In this document: piece by piece, positions 41,977 through 53,245 of the stretch
Numbering within the stretch: position 1 is the stretch's first letter
Layout of the letters: each line of letters opens with the position of its first letter
NCBI RefSeq assembly: GCF_037811135.1
Contig: NZ_CP149130.1
Location: 802,501 to 866,500 of the forward strand
Source of the DNA: Aeromonas rivipollensis
GTDB lineage: Bacteria > Pseudomonadota > Gammaproteobacteria > Enterobacterales > Aeromonadaceae
Direction of reading: 5' to 3'
DNA length: 64,000 nucleotides
Notes under the pieces: model-generated
What the model was told of the DNA's origin: nothing
Databases searched by the model: none
Seen by the model: only the letters and a program-made list of their open reading frames with translations
Position numbers and translations under genes: made by a program

Positions 41977-42069
41977 ATGCAACATTCCATGTTCAACGTT
42001 GCGTTCGATCGCTGCAATGGCAGCGCGAAGACTCGTGCTCTTTATTTACCGCGTGGAGGGAACAGGTAA
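41977..42069 (+). CDS. Very small hypothetical protein (30 aa)
   Basis: 30-codon frame MQHSMFNVAFDRCNGSAKTRALYLPRGGNR with a textbook TAAGGAG ribosome-binding site 6 nt ahead, 82 nt upstream of a DUF1127 gene. A hairpin (CACCCGCGG...CCGCAGGGTG) follows at about 42087-42110. No family recognised. It could be a leader peptide for the DUF1127 gene or an independent small protein. Confidence 0.55.
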   Translation: MQHSMFNVAFDRCNGSAKTRALYLPRGGNR

Positions 42070-42151
42070 CACCTGCTTTTTCATCACCCGCGGTTGTCCC
42101 GCAGGGTGATGCCTCTCTCCGGGAGAACCGCACGTTCAACTGGAGAATATT

Positions 42152-42355
42152 ATGTCTATCGAACTCGCCCTGCTGCGCCGCGTCGAAACCCTGGTTCAAA
42201 AACGGATCACCCGGCTGGAACGTCGCGTCAGCTATCTGCATCTCTCTCCCGCCCTGCTCAAGGACATCGGGCTGGAAGGGCACAATGTGCAGGTCGCCCA
42301 CATCCGTGAGCGGGAGTTTCAAACCGGTTTCCGACTCGGGAATCGAATAACCTGA
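42152..42355 (+). CDS. DUF1127 small protein
   Basis: 67-residue basic protein of the DUF1127 type: a helical arginine-rich first half and the hallmark LSPALLKDIGL at residues about 31-41. In other proteobacteria these arginine-rich small proteins affect RNA metabolism, phosphate or stress responses; the role here is not known. Ends at a good terminator. Confidence 0.8.
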   Translation: MSIELALLRRVETLVQKRITRLERRVSYLHLSPALLKDIGLEGHNVQVAHIREREFQTGFRLGNRIT

Positions 42356-42384
42356 GGCGAGGGGCTCCGGCCCCGACTCCTGGA

Positions 42385-42410
42385 TGGCAGGCCTGGGCCT
42401 GCCATTTTTC
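42385..42410 (+). terminator. Terminator after DUF1127 gene
   Basis: TGGCAGGCC - TG - GGCCTGCCA followed by TTTTTC. Confidence 0.9.
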
Positions 42411-42497
42411 TTTCCTGATGAGCATTCTCTCAATTTTGTTGTCGCACATTGAGCCAGACACATTATGATCCCCCTCCTATACATACGGGAGTTAACT

Positions 42498-45400
42498 ATG
42501 CTTTGCCGCTGCTATCGCCTCATCCTGTTGTGCTGGCTGGCCTGCTGTAGCCAGGGGGCGACGGCGGTCGAGACGCTGCTGGACAGGAGCGCCTTAACGC
42601 CCTCCGGGCAGCAATGGCTCTTCACCCACGATGAGCTGGTGGTCGGCATGCCAGCGACGGCCTGGCCCCCCTATATCTATACCGATGGCCGGGGTAACTT
42701 CACCGGCCCCCTGGATGCCTTTGCCTCGCAGATTGCGGGTAGCCTGGGCCTCGAGCTGCGTTATCGCACCTATGCCAACAATACGGCGGTCCAGCAGGCG
42801 TTGCTGGAAGGCAAGGTCGACATGGTGATAGGCGTGGCTCCCAGCCCGATCCGCAAGCTGCAGATGCTGTTTACCTCCGAGCTGATGGCGCTGCCCCGTG
42901 CCGTCCTGTTGACCGGAGGGAGAGAGAACCTCTCCCTGGAGGAGGCCTACGGGGTGCGCTGGGTCTGCGTCTTCGGTGTCAGTGCCTGCGATGAGCTGCT
43001 GCGGCTTGGCATTTCGAACCTGGTGACGGTGGACAGCCGGGATGAGGCGATCTTCATGCTCAAGGAGGGAAAGGCGGACGCCTATCTGGCCGAGCTGCCC
43101 ATGTTGAGCCGCCTGCAGGCCATGGCGGGCATGGCGGTCACCACTGTGGACTGGATGAAGGATACCTCCCTCGCCATGGCGGTGGCGCCGGGCAACGAGC
43201 CCCTGCAGGGGCTGCTCGAGCGGGCGCTGGATGACATCTCGCCCGGCGAGCGTCGCCGCATCCTGGAGGCGGGGGGCATAGTGGAGTATGAGCTGGTGAA
43301 GGGCAGCAAGGAGGTCGTCTTCAGCGCGCCGGAGCAGGCGTGGCTGCAGCAACACCCTGTGCTCAAGTACGGGGTCGCCCCGGACTGGCCCGGGATGAGC
43401 GAGATAGACGACAGGGGCCGCCTCAAGGGGCTGGTTGCCGATCTGCTGACGATGTTGAACCAGCGTGCCGGCCTGCAGTTCACCCTGGTGCAGACCAAGA
43501 GCTGGGCCCAGACGCTCGAGCTGTTCCAGGCTCGCAAGCTGGACGTCATCCCGGCCATGACCCCGACCATGGAGCGCCGGCAGTTTGCCCGCTTTACGCC
43601 CAATTATGTCTCTTTGAACCGGGTGATAGTGGGCAGGTATGGCATGGCGGAGCTGACCGGTCCCAGGGATCTGAAGGGGTACAGGGTGGGCATGGTGGGG
43701 GGCTCGGTGGAGAAATCTCTGCTGAGCGAGGTGGGGGCCGAGGCCGTGACGGTCGCAAGCGATCCCGAGCTGCTGCCGCTTTTGGATCAGCATAAGGTGG
43801 ACTATGTGCTGATGAGCATGACCACCCTGGAGCAGTCGCTTCAGAGGGGCTTCAGCGATCGCTATCAGGTGGTCTTCTCCGGCAGCGAGTTGCGGGTTCC
43901 CATCGCCATGGCGGCCCATCTGCAGGACCCCATGCTGCAGCAGATCCTGACCAAGGTGCTGCTCTCCATCCCCCCGGCGGAGCTGGTCGCCCTGGAGAAG
44001 AAGTGGCTCTCCCTGACCATACAGACGGGGTTGGATCCGCACAAGGTGTTGCTCTGGTCCTCGCTGGGCGCGGGGATTTTTCTGCTCTTCCTGCTGCTGT
44101 TCGTGGGCTGGAACCGGACCCTGCGCCGACAGAACAGCCAGCGACGGGAGGCGGAGCGCCGGCTCGAAGAGCAGCTGGTGTTCGTCCAGATGATGCTGGA
44201 TGCCCTGCCCAACCAGGTGGTGCTGACCAATGAGCACTATGAGATCGCGATGACCAACCTGGCATATCGGCAGATGTTCCTGGGGGGCGAGAACCTGAGC
44301 GGCTCCTATGAGCGCTTGCTCAAGGACAGGCTGCCGGAGGCCATTCGGGCCAGGGTGATCGAGGAGGACGCCCGGGTCTGGGAGAGCGGCGAGGAGTTCC
44401 ACGGCCGCGGCGAGATCCGGCTCGCCGATGGTGTGGAGCATCAGATGATTTACACCAAGCGGCTGTTCGTCGGTCCCGACGGCAAGCGGCTCGGGATCCT
44501 GACCGTACTGACGGACGTCACCGAACTGAAGCAGGCGCGTTCCGCGGCGCAGGAGGCGCAGACCCGGCTGACCCAGATCACCGACAGCATGCCGGGGCTG
44601 GTCTATCAGTATCACTGGCTGGGGCCGGGCAATGGCAGCTTCCTCTATACCTCCCAGGGGCTCAAGGAGATGCTGGGATCCGAGGAGGCCGACGACTCCC
44701 TTCTGGGGCTGACGGGGCAAGCCCTGCATGACTTCATGACCACGGTGGAGCGCCATGCCCTGACCATGCAGCCGCTGGATCTCGAGGTGGAGATCAGGCG
44801 CCAGGGTCAAGCGGGCTACCTGCAGATCCGGGGCCACTTCGTGCGACAGGAGGGGCTGGAGGGGGTCATCCTGAACGGGGTGGTACAGGACATCACCAAG
44901 CTCAAGCGCCAGGAGCTGGAGCTGCGTGAAGCCAGACGGGTGGCAGAGGATGCGACCCAGGTACGCAGCCGGTTCCTCGCCACCATGAGCCACGAGTTGC
45001 GCACCCCCATTTCCGGCATGCACGGCATGCTGGAGCTGCTGCAGATGAGCTCCCTCGATGACGATCAGCGCTACATGCTGCGCAACATCTCGACCTCCAC
45101 CAATCACCTGCTCTATCTGGTGAACGACATCCTGGACTTCTCCAAGATGGAGGCAGGGCAGTTGCAACTCAATCCCCATCCCTGCCGGTTGACCTCTGTC
45201 ATCTGCGACGTCATCCGGGGTCATGCTACCCTGGCCTATGGCAAGGGGCTCAACGTGACGCTGGGGTGGGGGCCGGAGGTGCCGGATCATGCCAGCATGG
45301 ACGCGGTGCGCGTGGGTCAGGTGATCTCCAATCTGCTGAGCAACGCAGTGAAGTTCACCGAGGCGGGGGGGATTGCCATCCAGGTGGGCTATCAGGACCA

Positions 45401-46751
45401 TCGGCTGACATTGAAGGTGCGGGATACGGGGATCGGCATAGCCCGGGAGAAGCAGGTCAATCTGTTCACCCCCTTCAAGCAGGTGGAGTCCGACATCACC
45501 CGGCGTTTCGGCGGCACCGGGCTCGGGCTCGCCATCTGCCATCAGCTGACCCTGAAGATGGGGGGGAGCCTGGTGCTGGAGAGCGAGGCGGGGGTCGGCA
45601 CCACAGTGACCTTCGCGATCCCCCTGGCCGAGTGTCAATGGGATGCCCCGCCGCTGGCAGGTCAGCGTTGGTGGTGGTTCGGTGAGGACGAGGTGCTGCA
45701 AGCCGTGATGGAGCAACTCGGCGCCACACTCCACCCCCTGACCGCCGAGCAGTGGCGTCATCCCCTTGAGGGCTACCTGCTGGCGCAGGAGAGCCGCCTG
45801 GAGCAGGTCCTTGGCAGTGGCTGGTTGCAGCATTTGCAGCAATCTTCGCTCAAGGGCATAGTACTCTCCCCCCATGAGGCATTGCGTGGCCGCATGGGCA
45901 GTGACGCCTGGTGGCGGATAGGCCAGTCCCCCATCTACCCGGACCTGCTGCTGGAGACCTGTCGCCAGCTGTCGAGCGAGCGGCCGAGTCAGCCGATGCA
46001 GATGCAGGGAGAGCGGCTCAGGGGCAGGGTGCTGGTGGCGGACGATCATCCGGTCAACCGCGCGCTGCTGACCCGCCAGCTCGCCATCCTCGGCATAGAC
46101 CCCGAGGTGGTGGATGATGGGGAGAAGGCGCTGCGTGCCTGGCAGGGGCAGAAGTTCGCCCTGCTGCTCACCGACTGTCACATGCCGGTGATGGATGGCT
46201 ATACCCTGGCGCGTACCCTGCGGGCGGCCGGTGACGAGGCGCCCATCATAGGCGTCACCGCCGACACCTCGGAGGAGGCCAGCCAGCAGATGCTGGAGGC
46301 CGGCATGAACGACATGCTGTTCAAACCCTACAGCCTGGAAACCCTTCGTCAGACCCTGGCTCGCTGGCTACCGGCAGTCAGCCCGCAACAAGAGACAATG
46401 GCGTCCCGGCAAGCAGAGGTTCAGGCACCGGGAATAAGCTGGTTGACCCTGTTCGGGGACGAGGCGGTGGCGCGCAGCATGGGGAGGGAGTATCTGGAGG
46501 CCAACCGCCAGGATGGCGAGGACATGATGCTGGCGCTGGCCAGGCAGGATACCCAGGCGCTGGTGGAGACGGCGCATCGCATCAAGGGGGCCGCCCGCAT
46601 GGTCGGGCAGCAGGCCCTGGCGACCGAGGCCGCCCAGCTGGAGGCGGCGGCCAGGTTGAAGCAACTGGACAGGCTCGACGAGCTGGGCCAGACGGTACAG
46701 GCATTGATGGACTCTATCAGAGGTGAAATGGAGTTATGGCTCGATGAATAG
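42498..46751 (+). CDS. BvgS/RocS1-type unorthodox hybrid sensor kinase
   Basis: 1417-residue membrane kinase. Order: signal peptide (to about 25), two tandem periplasmic SBP_bac_3 Venus-flytrap domains (about 45-265 and 285-500), one membrane span ([21 protein letters not shown], about 517-537), two PAS domains (about 570-815), HisKA with His832 ([15 protein letters not shown]), HATPase ([19 protein letters not shown]), receiver with Asp1226 ([12 protein letters not shown]) and HPt with His1360 ([12 protein letters not shown]). The layout is that of BvgS, EvgS, VieS and RocS1. ATG 42498 has GGGAG 6 nt before it. Its end overlaps the EAL-response regulator gene, the likely partner. Confidence 0.92.
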   Translation: MLCRCYRLILLCWLACCSQGATAVETLLDRSALTPSGQQWLFTHDELVVGMPATAWPPYIYTDGRGNFTGPLDAFASQIAGSLGLELRYRTYANNTAVQQALLEGKVDMVIGVAPSPIRKLQMLFTSELMALPRAVLLTGGRENLSLEEAYGVRWVCVFGVSACDELLRLGISNLVTVDSRDEAIFMLKEGKADAYLAELPMLSRLQAMAGMAVTTVDWMKDTSLAMAVAPGNEPLQGLLERALDDISPGERRRILEAGGIVEYELVKGSKEVVFSAPEQAWLQQHPVLKYGVAPDWPGMSEIDDRGRLKGLVADLLTMLNQRAGLQFTLVQTKSWAQTLELFQARKLDVIPAMTPTMERRQFARFTPNYVSLNRVIVGRYGMAELTGPRDLKGYRVGMVGGSVEKSLLSEVGAEAVTVASDPELLPLLDQHKVDYVLMSMTTLEQSLQRGFSDRYQVVFSGSELRVPIAMAAHLQDPMLQQILTKVLLSIPPAELVALEKKWLSLTIQTGLDPHKVLLWSSLGAGIFLLFLLLFVGWNRTLRRQNSQRREAERRLEEQLVFVQMMLDALPNQVVLTNEHYEIAMTNLAYRQMFLGGENLSGSYERLLKDRLPEAIRARVIEEDARVWESGEEFHGRGEIRLADGVEHQMIYTKRLFVGPDGKRLGILTVLTDVTELKQARSAAQEAQTRLTQITDSMPGLVYQYHWLGPGNGSFLYTSQGLKEMLGSEEADDSLLGLTGQALHDFMTTVERHALTMQPLDLEVEIRRQGQAGYLQIRGHFVRQEGLEGVILNGVVQDITKLKRQELELREARRVAEDATQVRSRFLATMSHELRTPISGMHGMLELLQMSSLDDDQRYMLRNISTSTNHLLYLVNDILDFSKMEAGQLQLNPHPCRLTSVICDVIRGHATLAYGKGLNVTLGWGPEVPDHASMDAVRVGQVISNLLSNAVKFTEAGGIAIQVGYQDHRLTLKVRDTGIGIAREKQVNLFTPFKQVESDITRRFGGTGLGLAICHQLTLKMGGSLVLESEAGVGTTVTFAIPLAECQWDAPPLAGQRWWWFGEDEVLQAVMEQLGATLHPLTAEQWRHPLEGYLLAQESRLEQVLGSGWLQHLQQSSLKGIVLSPHEALRGRMGSDAWWRIGQSPIYPDLLLETCRQLSSERPSQPMQMQGERLRGRVLVADDHPVNRALLTRQLAILGIDPEVVDDGEKALRAWQGQKFALLLTDCHMPVMDGYTLARTLRAAGDEAPIIGVTADTSEEASQQMLEAGMNDMLFKPYSLETLRQTLARWLPAVSPQQETMASRQAEVQAPGISWLTLFGDEAVARSMGREYLEANRQDGEDMMLALARQDTQALVETAHRIKGAARMVGQQALATEAAQLEAAARLKQLDRLDELGQTVQALMDSIRGEMELWLDE

Positions 46752-47955
46752 TGCACGGCATGAGTTGGTGATCATGGTGGTGGAGGATCACAACTTCCAG
46801 CGCAAGGCCCTGATGCACCAGATCCGCGGGCTTGGCTACGGCAACCTGCTGGAAGCCCAGGACGGGGAGGAGGCGCTGACCCAGTGTCAGCACCATCAGG
46901 TCGACATCCTGTTCTGCGATCTGCGGATGCCGGGCATGGATGGCATGGCCCTGCTGCGTCGCCTCTCCCTGGGGGGCTTTCGCGGTGGCATAGTGCTGTG
47001 CAGCGCACTGGAGGACGATGTGGTCGACGCAGTGCTGCGCATGAGCCGCGCCTACGGCCTGCAGGTGCTGGGGCGCATCGACAAACCCGCCAGTCATCAG
47101 CAGATAGCCCAGTTGATCGGTGCCTGGCAGCCCCAGCAGGCGCGCAGCCAGGAGGAGGACGGCCGCAGCCTGAGTCTGGATGAGCTGTGCCGGGCCCTGG
47201 AGCAGGACCAGCTGCTGCCCTGGTATCAACCCAAGGTGAGCTTTGAAAGCGGTCAGTGGGTCGGCATGGAGGCGCTCGCCCGCTGGCAGCACCCCGAGTA
47301 TGGGCTCATCTCGCCGGCCCGCTTCATCCCGCTGGCGGAGCACAACGGGCTCATGGATCCGCTGACCGAGGTGATCATCGGCAAGTCATTGCGCGACGGC
47401 CACCTGTGGGAGAAGACAGGGCTCTCCCTCAACCTCTCGATGAACCTCTCCACCACTTCGCTTATCGAGGGGGATCTGTGCAATACCCTGCTCAATCACT
47501 GCCAGCGCTGGAGCATCAACCCCGAGCTCATCACCCTGGAGGTGACAGAGAGCGCCTTCGTCAAGGATCTCGGCAAGTCGCTGGAGGTGTTGACCCGCTT
47601 GCGGATGCACGGTTTCGGCCTCTCCATCGACGACTTCGGGACCGGCTACTCCTCCATGCAGCAGCTCGCCCTGCTGCCGTTCACCGAGCTGAAGTTGGAC
47701 AGATCCTTCGTCGATCGCTGCTATGAAGATCCCTCCCGCCTCGCCATTATCGAATCCAGTATCGAACTGGCGCGCAAGTTGGGGTTAAAATCGGTGGCAG
47801 AGGGGGTCGAGGACGAGGCCACCTGGCTGCTGCTGGCCAGGCTGGGGTGCGATCAGTGCCAGGGGTTCTTCTCCGCCCGTCCCATGCCACGCGAGGAGTT
47901 GCTCGTCTGGCATGACACCTGGCGCGAACGATTGCCCGCATTGATCGGGCGCTAA
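46744..47955 (+). CDS. REC-EAL response regulator (c-di-GMP phosphodiesterase, RocR-like)
   Basis: 403-residue regulator: receiver domain (about 6-125; [11 protein letters not shown], phosphorylation Asp in [13 protein letters not shown]) and an EAL domain (about 150-400). EAL catalytic signatures are complete: [38 protein letters not shown], and AEGVE. It should degrade c-di-GMP under control of the upstream kinase. The layout matches Pseudomonas RocR and, less the HTH, Vibrio VieA. ATG 46744 overlaps the kinase stop by 8 nt; an in-frame GTG at 46723 is possible. Confidence 0.93.
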   Translation: MNSARHELVIMVVEDHNFQRKALMHQIRGLGYGNLLEAQDGEEALTQCQHHQVDILFCDLRMPGMDGMALLRRLSLGGFRGGIVLCSALEDDVVDAVLRMSRAYGLQVLGRIDKPASHQQIAQLIGAWQPQQARSQEEDGRSLSLDELCRALEQDQLLPWYQPKVSFESGQWVGMEALARWQHPEYGLISPARFIPLAEHNGLMDPLTEVIIGKSLRDGHLWEKTGLSLNLSMNLSTTSLIEGDLCNTLLNHCQRWSINPELITLEVTESAFVKDLGKSLEVLTRLRMHGFGLSIDDFGTGYSSMQQLALLPFTELKLDRSFVDRCYEDPSRLAIIESSIELARKLGLKSVAEGVEDEATWLLLARLGCDQCQGFFSARPMPREELLVWHDTWRERLPALIGR

Positions 47956-47992
47956 TCAAGGGCAGGATGCCCGCTGCGACACAAGGATGGTC

Positions 47993-49969
47993 ATGAAAAT
48001 ATCAAGCAAGCTGTTGTTGAGTTTCTGTTTTATCAACCTGCTCATCATTCTCTCCTCCGCCCTTGTCTACCATCAGCTCGGCCGGATTGAAGCCTCCCAG
48101 GAGGCCTTGCTGGCCCAGGCCCTGCCCGCCCTGCAACGGGACGAGGCGAGCCAGAAGGCCCTGATCGCCACCGTCTCCTCCCTGCGGGCCTACCTCATCC
48201 TCGGCAAGGATCCCACGCAAGGTGCGCGTATCAAGCAGGAGTGGGAGCAGGCCTGGCGTGCCATAGAGCAGCAGGGATTCACGCCCGCCCTGACCCGCTC
48301 CCTCAAGAGCTTCAAGGGGGCGCAGGAGAAGGTATGGGCCCTGGCCCATACCGAAGAGAACCTGCCGGCCCACACCCTGATGCTGCTGGAGGCAGGCCCC
48401 CTGGCGGAGGCGGCCCTCGATCAGTTGCAATCCATTGCCAACGAAGAGGTGGCGACTCCCGAGGAGGCGTTGCCCGGCGATCGCCGCCTGCTGCTCAAGC
48501 AGGTGGGGGATGCCTACAACGGGCTGGCCAATGCCCTCTCCGCCCTGCGGGACTTTCTCATCTCGGGGGACAAGGAGTATCGCGACAAGTACCAGGACTA
48601 CTACCAGTTCCATCTGCAGCGGGTGGCCGAGCTGAAACAGCAGCAGGCCAACTTCACCGAGGCGCAGAAGGGGTTGTGGACGCTCTTTGAGGAGATGTCG
48701 GCACCCTTTGCCGAGCTGGTGGGGCAGGTGATCGCCAGGCGGCAGGCGCCGGACTGGGATCAGGCCAATCACCTGATGGCCACCGATATCGAACCCTCCC
48801 TGACCCGGCTCGCCGATCAGCTGGCGAGCCAGGTGACCCAGACCCGGGGGCAAGTGGACAAGATAGCGGGCAAGCTGGCCGGGGCCAGTCAGGCCATCCA
48901 CCGCACCCTGCTGCTGGCGACCACCAGCGTGATCTTGCTCGGCACCCTGGTGGCCCTGCTGTTCAGCCGCCGCCTGACCCGTGACATCGCCAGCCTGGTG
49001 AACCGGGCCGGGCAGGTCGCCGATGGCCGCCTGCCGAGGGAGCCCCTGCCGGTGCTGCGCCAGGACGAACTGGGCGGGTTGACCGGCTCCATCAACCGGA
49101 TGTCGAGCCAGCTGCGCCAGCTGGTGGGGGAGATCCAGGGGGCGGTGGCGCAGGTGGAAGGAGCCGGCCGGGAGGTGGGTCAGACCACCAATGCCATAGT
49201 GGACGATCTGGCGAGTCAGAATCAGCGGCTGGATACGGTCGCGGCCGCCATAGAGCAGATGTCCGCCAGCACCAGGGACGTGGCGGGCAACATCGCCGAT
49301 GCGGCCGGCGCAGCGCGTCAGACCGAGCAACAGGCGAGACAGGGGGAGCAGGCCCTCGCCCGCATGGGTGCCACCATGGCGCAGATTGCCGCCATGATCA
49401 CCCAGGCCAATCAGGCGATGTCGCTCCTTCGCAGCCAGAGCGAGCAGGTGGGCCGGGTCACCGAAGTGATCGCCACCATCGCCGAGCAGACCAATCTGCT
49501 GGCGCTCAATGCCGCCATAGAGGCGGCGCGCGCCGGGGAGCAGGGGCGGGGGTTCGCCGTGGTGGCGGACGAGGTGCGCCAGTTGGCCAGCCGCACCAGC
49601 CAGTCGACGGCGGAGATCAACCAGACCATCGCCAGCATCCAGCAGCAGACCCGGCAGACGGCGGATACCGTGGGCAGCGGCACCCTGCTGGTGGAGCAGG
49701 GCAGGGGCGCCGTGGCCTCGGCCACCGAGACCCTGGCGGCCATGTCGGCGCTGGTGCAGGATCTCTGCGGCCAGCTCGCCGCCATCGCCACCGCGACCGA
49801 GCAGCAGTCCAGGGTGGCCCAGGAGGTGGCGGGCACTGTGGAGGAGATCGCCGGGCTCAGCCATCAGTCCAGCGAGCACAGTCAGCAGGGGGAGCTGATC
49901 GCCGCCAGACTGACCCGGGAGACTGGCCAGCTGACCGCGGCCATCAGCCGCTTCGAGCTGGGTGCCTGA
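47993..49969 (+). CDS. Methyl-accepting chemotaxis protein
   Basis: 658-residue chemoreceptor: membrane segment at about 9-28, helical periplasmic domain (about 30-305), second membrane segment (about 308-325, [19 protein letters not shown]), HAMP (about 327-380) and cytoplasmic signalling hairpin with the family core [32 protein letters not shown] (shown in two parts here, start at about 500). No C-terminal CheR-tether pentapeptide. ATG 47993 is preferred, with AAGGA 5 nt ahead; ATG 47987 abuts it. Starts 37 nt after the EAL gene, so probably part of the same signalling unit. Ligand unknown. Confidence 0.9.
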   Translation: MKISSKLLLSFCFINLLIILSSALVYHQLGRIEASQEALLAQALPALQRDEASQKALIATVSSLRAYLILGKDPTQGARIKQEWEQAWRAIEQQGFTPALTRSLKSFKGAQEKVWALAHTEENLPAHTLMLLEAGPLAEAALDQLQSIANEEVATPEEALPGDRRLLLKQVGDAYNGLANALSALRDFLISGDKEYRDKYQDYYQFHLQRVAELKQQQANFTEAQKGLWTLFEEMSAPFAELVGQVIARRQAPDWDQANHLMATDIEPSLTRLADQLASQVTQTRGQVDKIAGKLAGASQAIHRTLLLATTSVILLGTLVALLFSRRLTRDIASLVNRAGQVADGRLPREPLPVLRQDELGGLTGSINRMSSQLRQLVGEIQGAVAQVEGAGREVGQTTNAIVDDLASQNQRLDTVAAAIEQMSASTRDVAGNIADAAGAARQTEQQARQGEQALARMGATMAQIAAMITQANQAMSLLRSQSEQVGRVTEVIATIAEQTNLLALNAAIEAARAGEQGRGFAVVADEVRQLASRTSQSTAEINQTIASIQQQTRQTADTVGSGTLLVEQGRGAVASATETLAAMSALVQDLCGQLAAIATATEQQSRVAQEVAGTVEEIAGLSHQSSEHSQQGELIAARLTRETGQLTAAISRFELGA

Positions 49970-49985
49970 GTCAGGCTGAGGTGAC

Positions 49986-50026
49986 AAAAAAGCGGGGCAG
50001 ACCTATGGGCCTGCCCCGCTTTTTTC
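49986..50026. terminator. Bidirectional terminator between MCP gene and rfaH
   Basis: AGCGGGGCAGG-type stem (GCGGGGCAG ... CTGCCCCGC) with A-run and T-run. On the minus strand it abuts the stop codon of the fossil rfaH end, not that of the real gene. Confidence 0.9.
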
Positions 50027-50217
50027 ACTCCAGACGCCGTAAGGCCTGATTGTCGAAGCTGCCGCTGGTTTCCTGATTCAGCAGACTGACCAGCAGGCAT
50101 GGGGCGCTGCTCGCTGCCGACTCAGACCAAACGCTGGATGGTTAGTCCAGACGCCGGAAGGCCTGATTGTCGAAACTGCTGCTGGTTTCCTGATTGAGCA
50201 GACTGACCAGCAGGATC
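50025..50217 (-). repeat. Duplicated rfaH 3' end
   Basis: 50025-50097 repeats 50142-50214 with an offset of 117 bp. Translated, the fossil copy reads LLVSLLNQETSGSFDNQALRRLE-stop (23 aa; shown in halves LLVSLLNQETSG and SFDNQALRRLE), the real end LLVSLLNQETSS and SFDNQAFRRLD. Both have their own stop (TGA versus TAA). Differences by hand count: 2 synonymous, 3 mild replacements and the stop codon. The fossil copy lies against the operon terminator. Confidence 0.92.
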
Positions 50218-50642
50218 GCCCGCTTCTCCCCATCCGGCTCCAGGTAGATGGCCTCGAACCCGGCCAGGGGGCCTGATTCGATCAATACCTTGTCCCCTTG
50301 CGTCGGCAGGCAGGCGTAGCTGGCGCGCGCCTCGTCGCTGTCGTCCCGGCTCATCAGCCGGTAGATCAGCTGGCTGCTGACGGGGCTCCACTCCTTGCCG
50401 AAGTGGATGATGCGGCTGATGCCGCGGGTGGACTTCAGGGTGACCGGGGTGACCACATCCAGATCCACGTAGATGAACAGGTAGTTGGGGAACATGGGTT
50501 CACGCAGCGGGACCCGTTTGCCACGCCGCAGCTTCTCCACTTCCACCATGGGGTAATAGGATTCGACGCCTTGCGCCGCCAGATGGGCGCGGGCGCGGGC
50601 CTCTTCCTTGGGCTTGCAGTAGGCCAGATACCATTTCTTCAT
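50142..50642 (-). CDS. rfaH: Transcription antitermination factor RfaH
   Basis: 166-residue NusG paralogue. N-terminal NGN domain (MKKWYLAYCKPKEEARARAHLAAQG, residues 1-100, shown in part) and C-terminal KOW region (KVLIESGPLAGFEAIYLEPDGEKRAILLVSLL). RfaH is recruited at ops sites to reduce termination in LPS, capsule and similar operons and to aid translation. The length and the FPNYLFIYVDLD stretch separate it from NusG. Start at 50642 by alignment. Its 3' end is repeated downstream. Confidence 0.93.
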   Translation of the reverse strand: MKKWYLAYCKPKEEARARAHLAAQGVESYYPMVEVEKLRRGKRVPLREPMFPNYLFIYVDLDVVTPVTLKSTRGISRIIHFGKEWSPVSSQLIYRLMSRDDSDEARASYACLPTQGDKVLIESGPLAGFEAIYLEPDGEKRAILLVSLLNQETSSSFDNQAFRRLD

Positions 50643-50693
50643 TGTTGTTCTGTTTTTTCGTGTTGCCGTGCTTCTGGCTATGATAACGGGGGC

Positions 50694-50728
50694 AAAAAAA
50701 AAGGCCACGCTTGGCGTGGCCATTTTTA
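50694..50728 (-). terminator. metNIQ terminator
   Basis: GGCCACGCC - AAG - GCGTGGCC-type stem on the minus strand, followed by a run of nine T. Confidence 0.92.
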
Positions 50729-50740
50729 CAGAGTGAGTGA

Positions 50741-51541
50741 TTACCAACCTTTCACCAGGCCGCCCTTGAACAGCTCGGTTCCCTTCTTGTAGACCTCGTC
50801 GGTCTGGAAGGCCTGGACGAACTCCTTGACCTTCTCGTCGTCCTTGTTGTTCTCGCGGGCAACGATCAGGTTGACGTAGGGGGACTCCTTGTCTTCGACA
50901 AAGAGGCCGTTTTCGGTCGGGGTCAGGCCAATCTGACCGGCGAAGGTGTTGTTGATGATGGAGAGATCAACATCTTCCAGGGAGCGGGGCAGCTGAGCGG
51001 CTTCCAGCTCGACGATCTTGAAGTTGCGCGGGTTGCTGGCGATGTCCAGCACTGTCGCTTCCAGACCGGCGCCTTCCTTCAGCTTCAGCAGGCCCTGCTT
51101 CTCCAGCAGGATCAGGGAGCGACCCAGGTTGGTCGGATCGTTCGGCACCGCGATCTGGGCACCGTCTTTCAGCTCGGACAGGGCTTTGATCTTCTTGGAG
51201 TAACCGGCGATCGGGTAGACGAAGGTGTTGCCAACCGGCACCAGCTTGAAGCCACGATCACGGATCTGGGCATCCAGGTAGGGCTTGTGCTGGAAGGCGT
51301 TGACGTCGACGCTGCCGTCGTTCAGGGCCACGTTGGGGGTGACGTAGTCGGAGAAGGTGACGATCTCGACGGTCAGGCCGTATTTCTCCTTGGCCACCTT
51401 GGCCGCGGTCTCGACCAGTTCGGTCTCGGGGCCGGCGATGGCGCCGACTTTCAGGGTCTTGCTCTCTTCTTTCTGACCGCAGCCGACCAGTACCAGAGTT
51501 GCCAGCAGCGCAGCTGCCGCGGATTTAATGCCCAATTTCAT
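50741..51541 (-). CDS. metQ: Methionine-binding lipoprotein MetQ
   Basis: 266-residue D/L-methionine binding lipoprotein of the NlpA family: signal peptide with lipobox LVGC (Cys21) and the family motifs KVGAIAGPETEL, VDVNAFQHKPYLD, GYSKKIKALSELKDGA and NDPTNLGRSL. It feeds the MetNI importer. Last gene of metNIQ. Confidence 0.96.
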   Translation of the reverse strand: MKLGIKSAAAALLATLVLVGCGQKEESKTLKVGAIAGPETELVETAAKVAKEKYGLTVEIVTFSDYVTPNVALNDGSVDVNAFQHKPYLDAQIRDRGFKLVPVGNTFVYPIAGYSKKIKALSELKDGAQIAVPNDPTNLGRSLILLEKQGLLKLKEGAGLEATVLDIASNPRNFKIVELEAAQLPRSLEDVDLSIINNTFAGQIGLTPTENGLFVEDKESPYVNLIVARENNKDDEKVKEFVQAFQTDEVYKKGTELFKGGLVKGW

Positions 51542-51567
51542 AAAAACCTCCTGTCAGAAATCGACGA

Positions 51568-52221
51568 TTAACGATGATCACATTGTTTGACCAGGCGCTC
51601 ACCTGCGCTCTGGATGAGTTGAACCAGTACCACCAGAATGACCACAGTGACCAGCATGACGGTAGGGTCAAAGCGCTGGTAGCCGTAGCGAATACCCACA
51701 TCACCGAGACCACCCCCCCCGATGGCACCGGCCATGGCGGAGTAGTTCACCAGCGTGACGAGGGTGATGATGATGCTGTTGAGGATCCCGGGCAGGGCCT
51801 CGGGCAGCAGCACCTTGGCAATGATTTGCAAGGGTTTGGCACCCATGGCCTTGGCGGCTTCGAGCAGGCCGTCCGGCACTTCCATCAGGGCACCTTCCAC
51901 CAGACGGGCGATGAAGGGGATGCAACCGACGGTCAGCGGCACTATGGCGGCTATGGTGCCTATGCTGGTGCCGACGATCAGCCGGGTCAGCGGAATGATG
52001 GCCACCAGCAGTATGATGAAGGGCACCGAGCGGCCGACGTTGACGATGATGCCGAGGATCTTGTTCAGCAGCGGGTTGGCCAGGATCTGGCCGGCCTTGG
52101 TCACGTGCAGTGCCACGCCCAGCGGCAGGCCGAGCAGGCAGCCGAACAGGGCGGAGGCAAACACCATGATCAGGGTGTCGCCGAGGGCTGTGATGAGCAG
52201 ATTAATCATGGCTTCGGACAT
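51568..52221 (-). CDS. metI: Methionine ABC transporter permease MetI
   Basis: 217-residue inner-membrane permease with five hydrophobic spans and the EAA loop [25 protein letters not shown] (shown: [14 protein letters not shown]). N-terminus [17 protein letters not shown] aligns with E. coli MetI (MSEPMMWLL), supporting start 52221 and a 20-nt overlap with metN. Confidence 0.96.
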   Translation of the reverse strand: MSEAMINLLITALGDTLIMVFASALFGCLLGLPLGVALHVTKAGQILANPLLNKILGIIVNVGRSVPFIILLVAIIPLTRLIVGTSIGTIAAIVPLTVGCIPFIARLVEGALMEVPDGLLEAAKAMGAKPLQIIAKVLLPEALPGILNSIIITLVTLVNYSAMAGAIGGGGLGDVGIRYGYQRFDPTVMLVTVVILVVLVQLIQSAGERLVKQCDHR

Positions 52222-53245
52222 AGCCCATTACCTCCAGCTGAATGTGGTTGTCGATGAAGAACTGCTGGGTGGCCTCGCACTGGGCCTCATCCCCGAACAG
52301 TTCCGCCAGCAGGAAGCCGAACTTGACGCCACCGGCGTATTCGATGTCTGCGCTCAGTATGCTGATGTCGATGTTGAAACGGCGGCTCACCTCGGAGATG
52401 AGCGGCGAATCGACGGTGGCACCGGTGAAGCCGAGCTTCACCAGGGGGTAGCTGTTGGCCACCCGCTCGCTGCTCATCCTGTCCTGGTACTCCTGGGGCA
52501 CCTCCAGGTGGATGGTGGAGTGGATGAAGTCACGGGCCAGCTGGGTCTTGGCGTTGCTGAAGAACCAGGCCACTTCTCCCTGCTCGATCAGGCGACCGTC
52601 GCTGATGATGGCCACTTCGTCACAGATCCCCTTCACCACGTCCATCTCGTGGGTGATGAGCAGTATGGTGAGCCCCAGCTTGACGTTGATCTCCTTGAGC
52701 AGGCTCAGGATGGATCGGGTGGTCTGGGGGTCGAGGGCCGAGGTGGCCTCGTCACACAGCAATACCTTGGGGGCTGGTGCCAGGGCGCGGGCGATGGCGA
52801 CGCGCTGCTTCTGACCGCCGGAGAGTTCGGACGGATAGGCGTGGGCACGGGCTTCCAGCCCGACCAGGGCCAGCAGCTCGTCGACCCGGGCCTGGATCTG
52901 TGCCTTGCTCCAGCCCGCCAGCTCCAGCGGGAAGGCGATGTTGGCGAACACGGTGCGGGAGGCCAGCAGGTTGAAGTGCTGGAAGATCATGCCGATCTGG
53001 CGGCGAGCCTGGGTCAGATCCCGCTCGCTCAGGGCCACCAGATCCTGACCATCGACGATGACCTGGCCTTCGGTGGGGCGCTCCAGCAGGTTGACGCAAC
53101 GAATAAGGGTGCTCTTGCCGGCACCGGAGGCGCCGATCACCCCGAAAATCTTGCCTTGTGGCACATGCAGGCTCACGTCACGCAGGGCGTGCACGGCGTC
53201 ACTGCCTTTACCGTAGACTTTGTTGAGACCGATCAACTTAATCAT
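52202..53245 (-). CDS. metN: Methionine ABC transporter ATP-binding protein MetN
   Basis: 347-residue ATPase: Walker [10 protein letters not shown], signature LSGGQKQR, Walker [14 protein letters not shown], and a C-terminal NIL (ACT-like) domain of about 100 residues that binds methionine for trans-inhibition. ATG 53245 ([14 protein letters not shown]) by alignment; the longer frame upstream is not coding. First gene of metNIQ, behind a MetJ operator. Confidence 0.96.
   Translation of the reverse strand: MIKLIGLNKVYGKGSDAVHALRDVSLHVPQGKIFGVIGASGAGKSTLIRCVNLLERPTEGQVIVDGQDLVALSERDLTQARRQIGMIFQHFNLLASRTVFANIAFPLELAGWSKAQIQARVDELLALVGLEARAHAYPSELSGGQKQRVAIARALAPAPKVLLCDEATSALDPQTTRSILSLLKEINVKLGLTILLITHEMDVVKGICDEVAIISDGRLIEQGEVAWFFSNAKTQLARDFIHSTIHLEVPQEYQDRMSSERVANSYPLVKLGFTGATVDSPLISEVSRRFNIDISILSADIEYAGGVKFGFLLAELFGDEAQCEATQQFFIDNHIQLEVMGYVRSHD

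Noticed and set aside
42594-46181. A 1195-codon open frame antisense to the hybrid kinase
   Set aside because: Shadow of a real multi-domain gene; composition typical of antisense reading.
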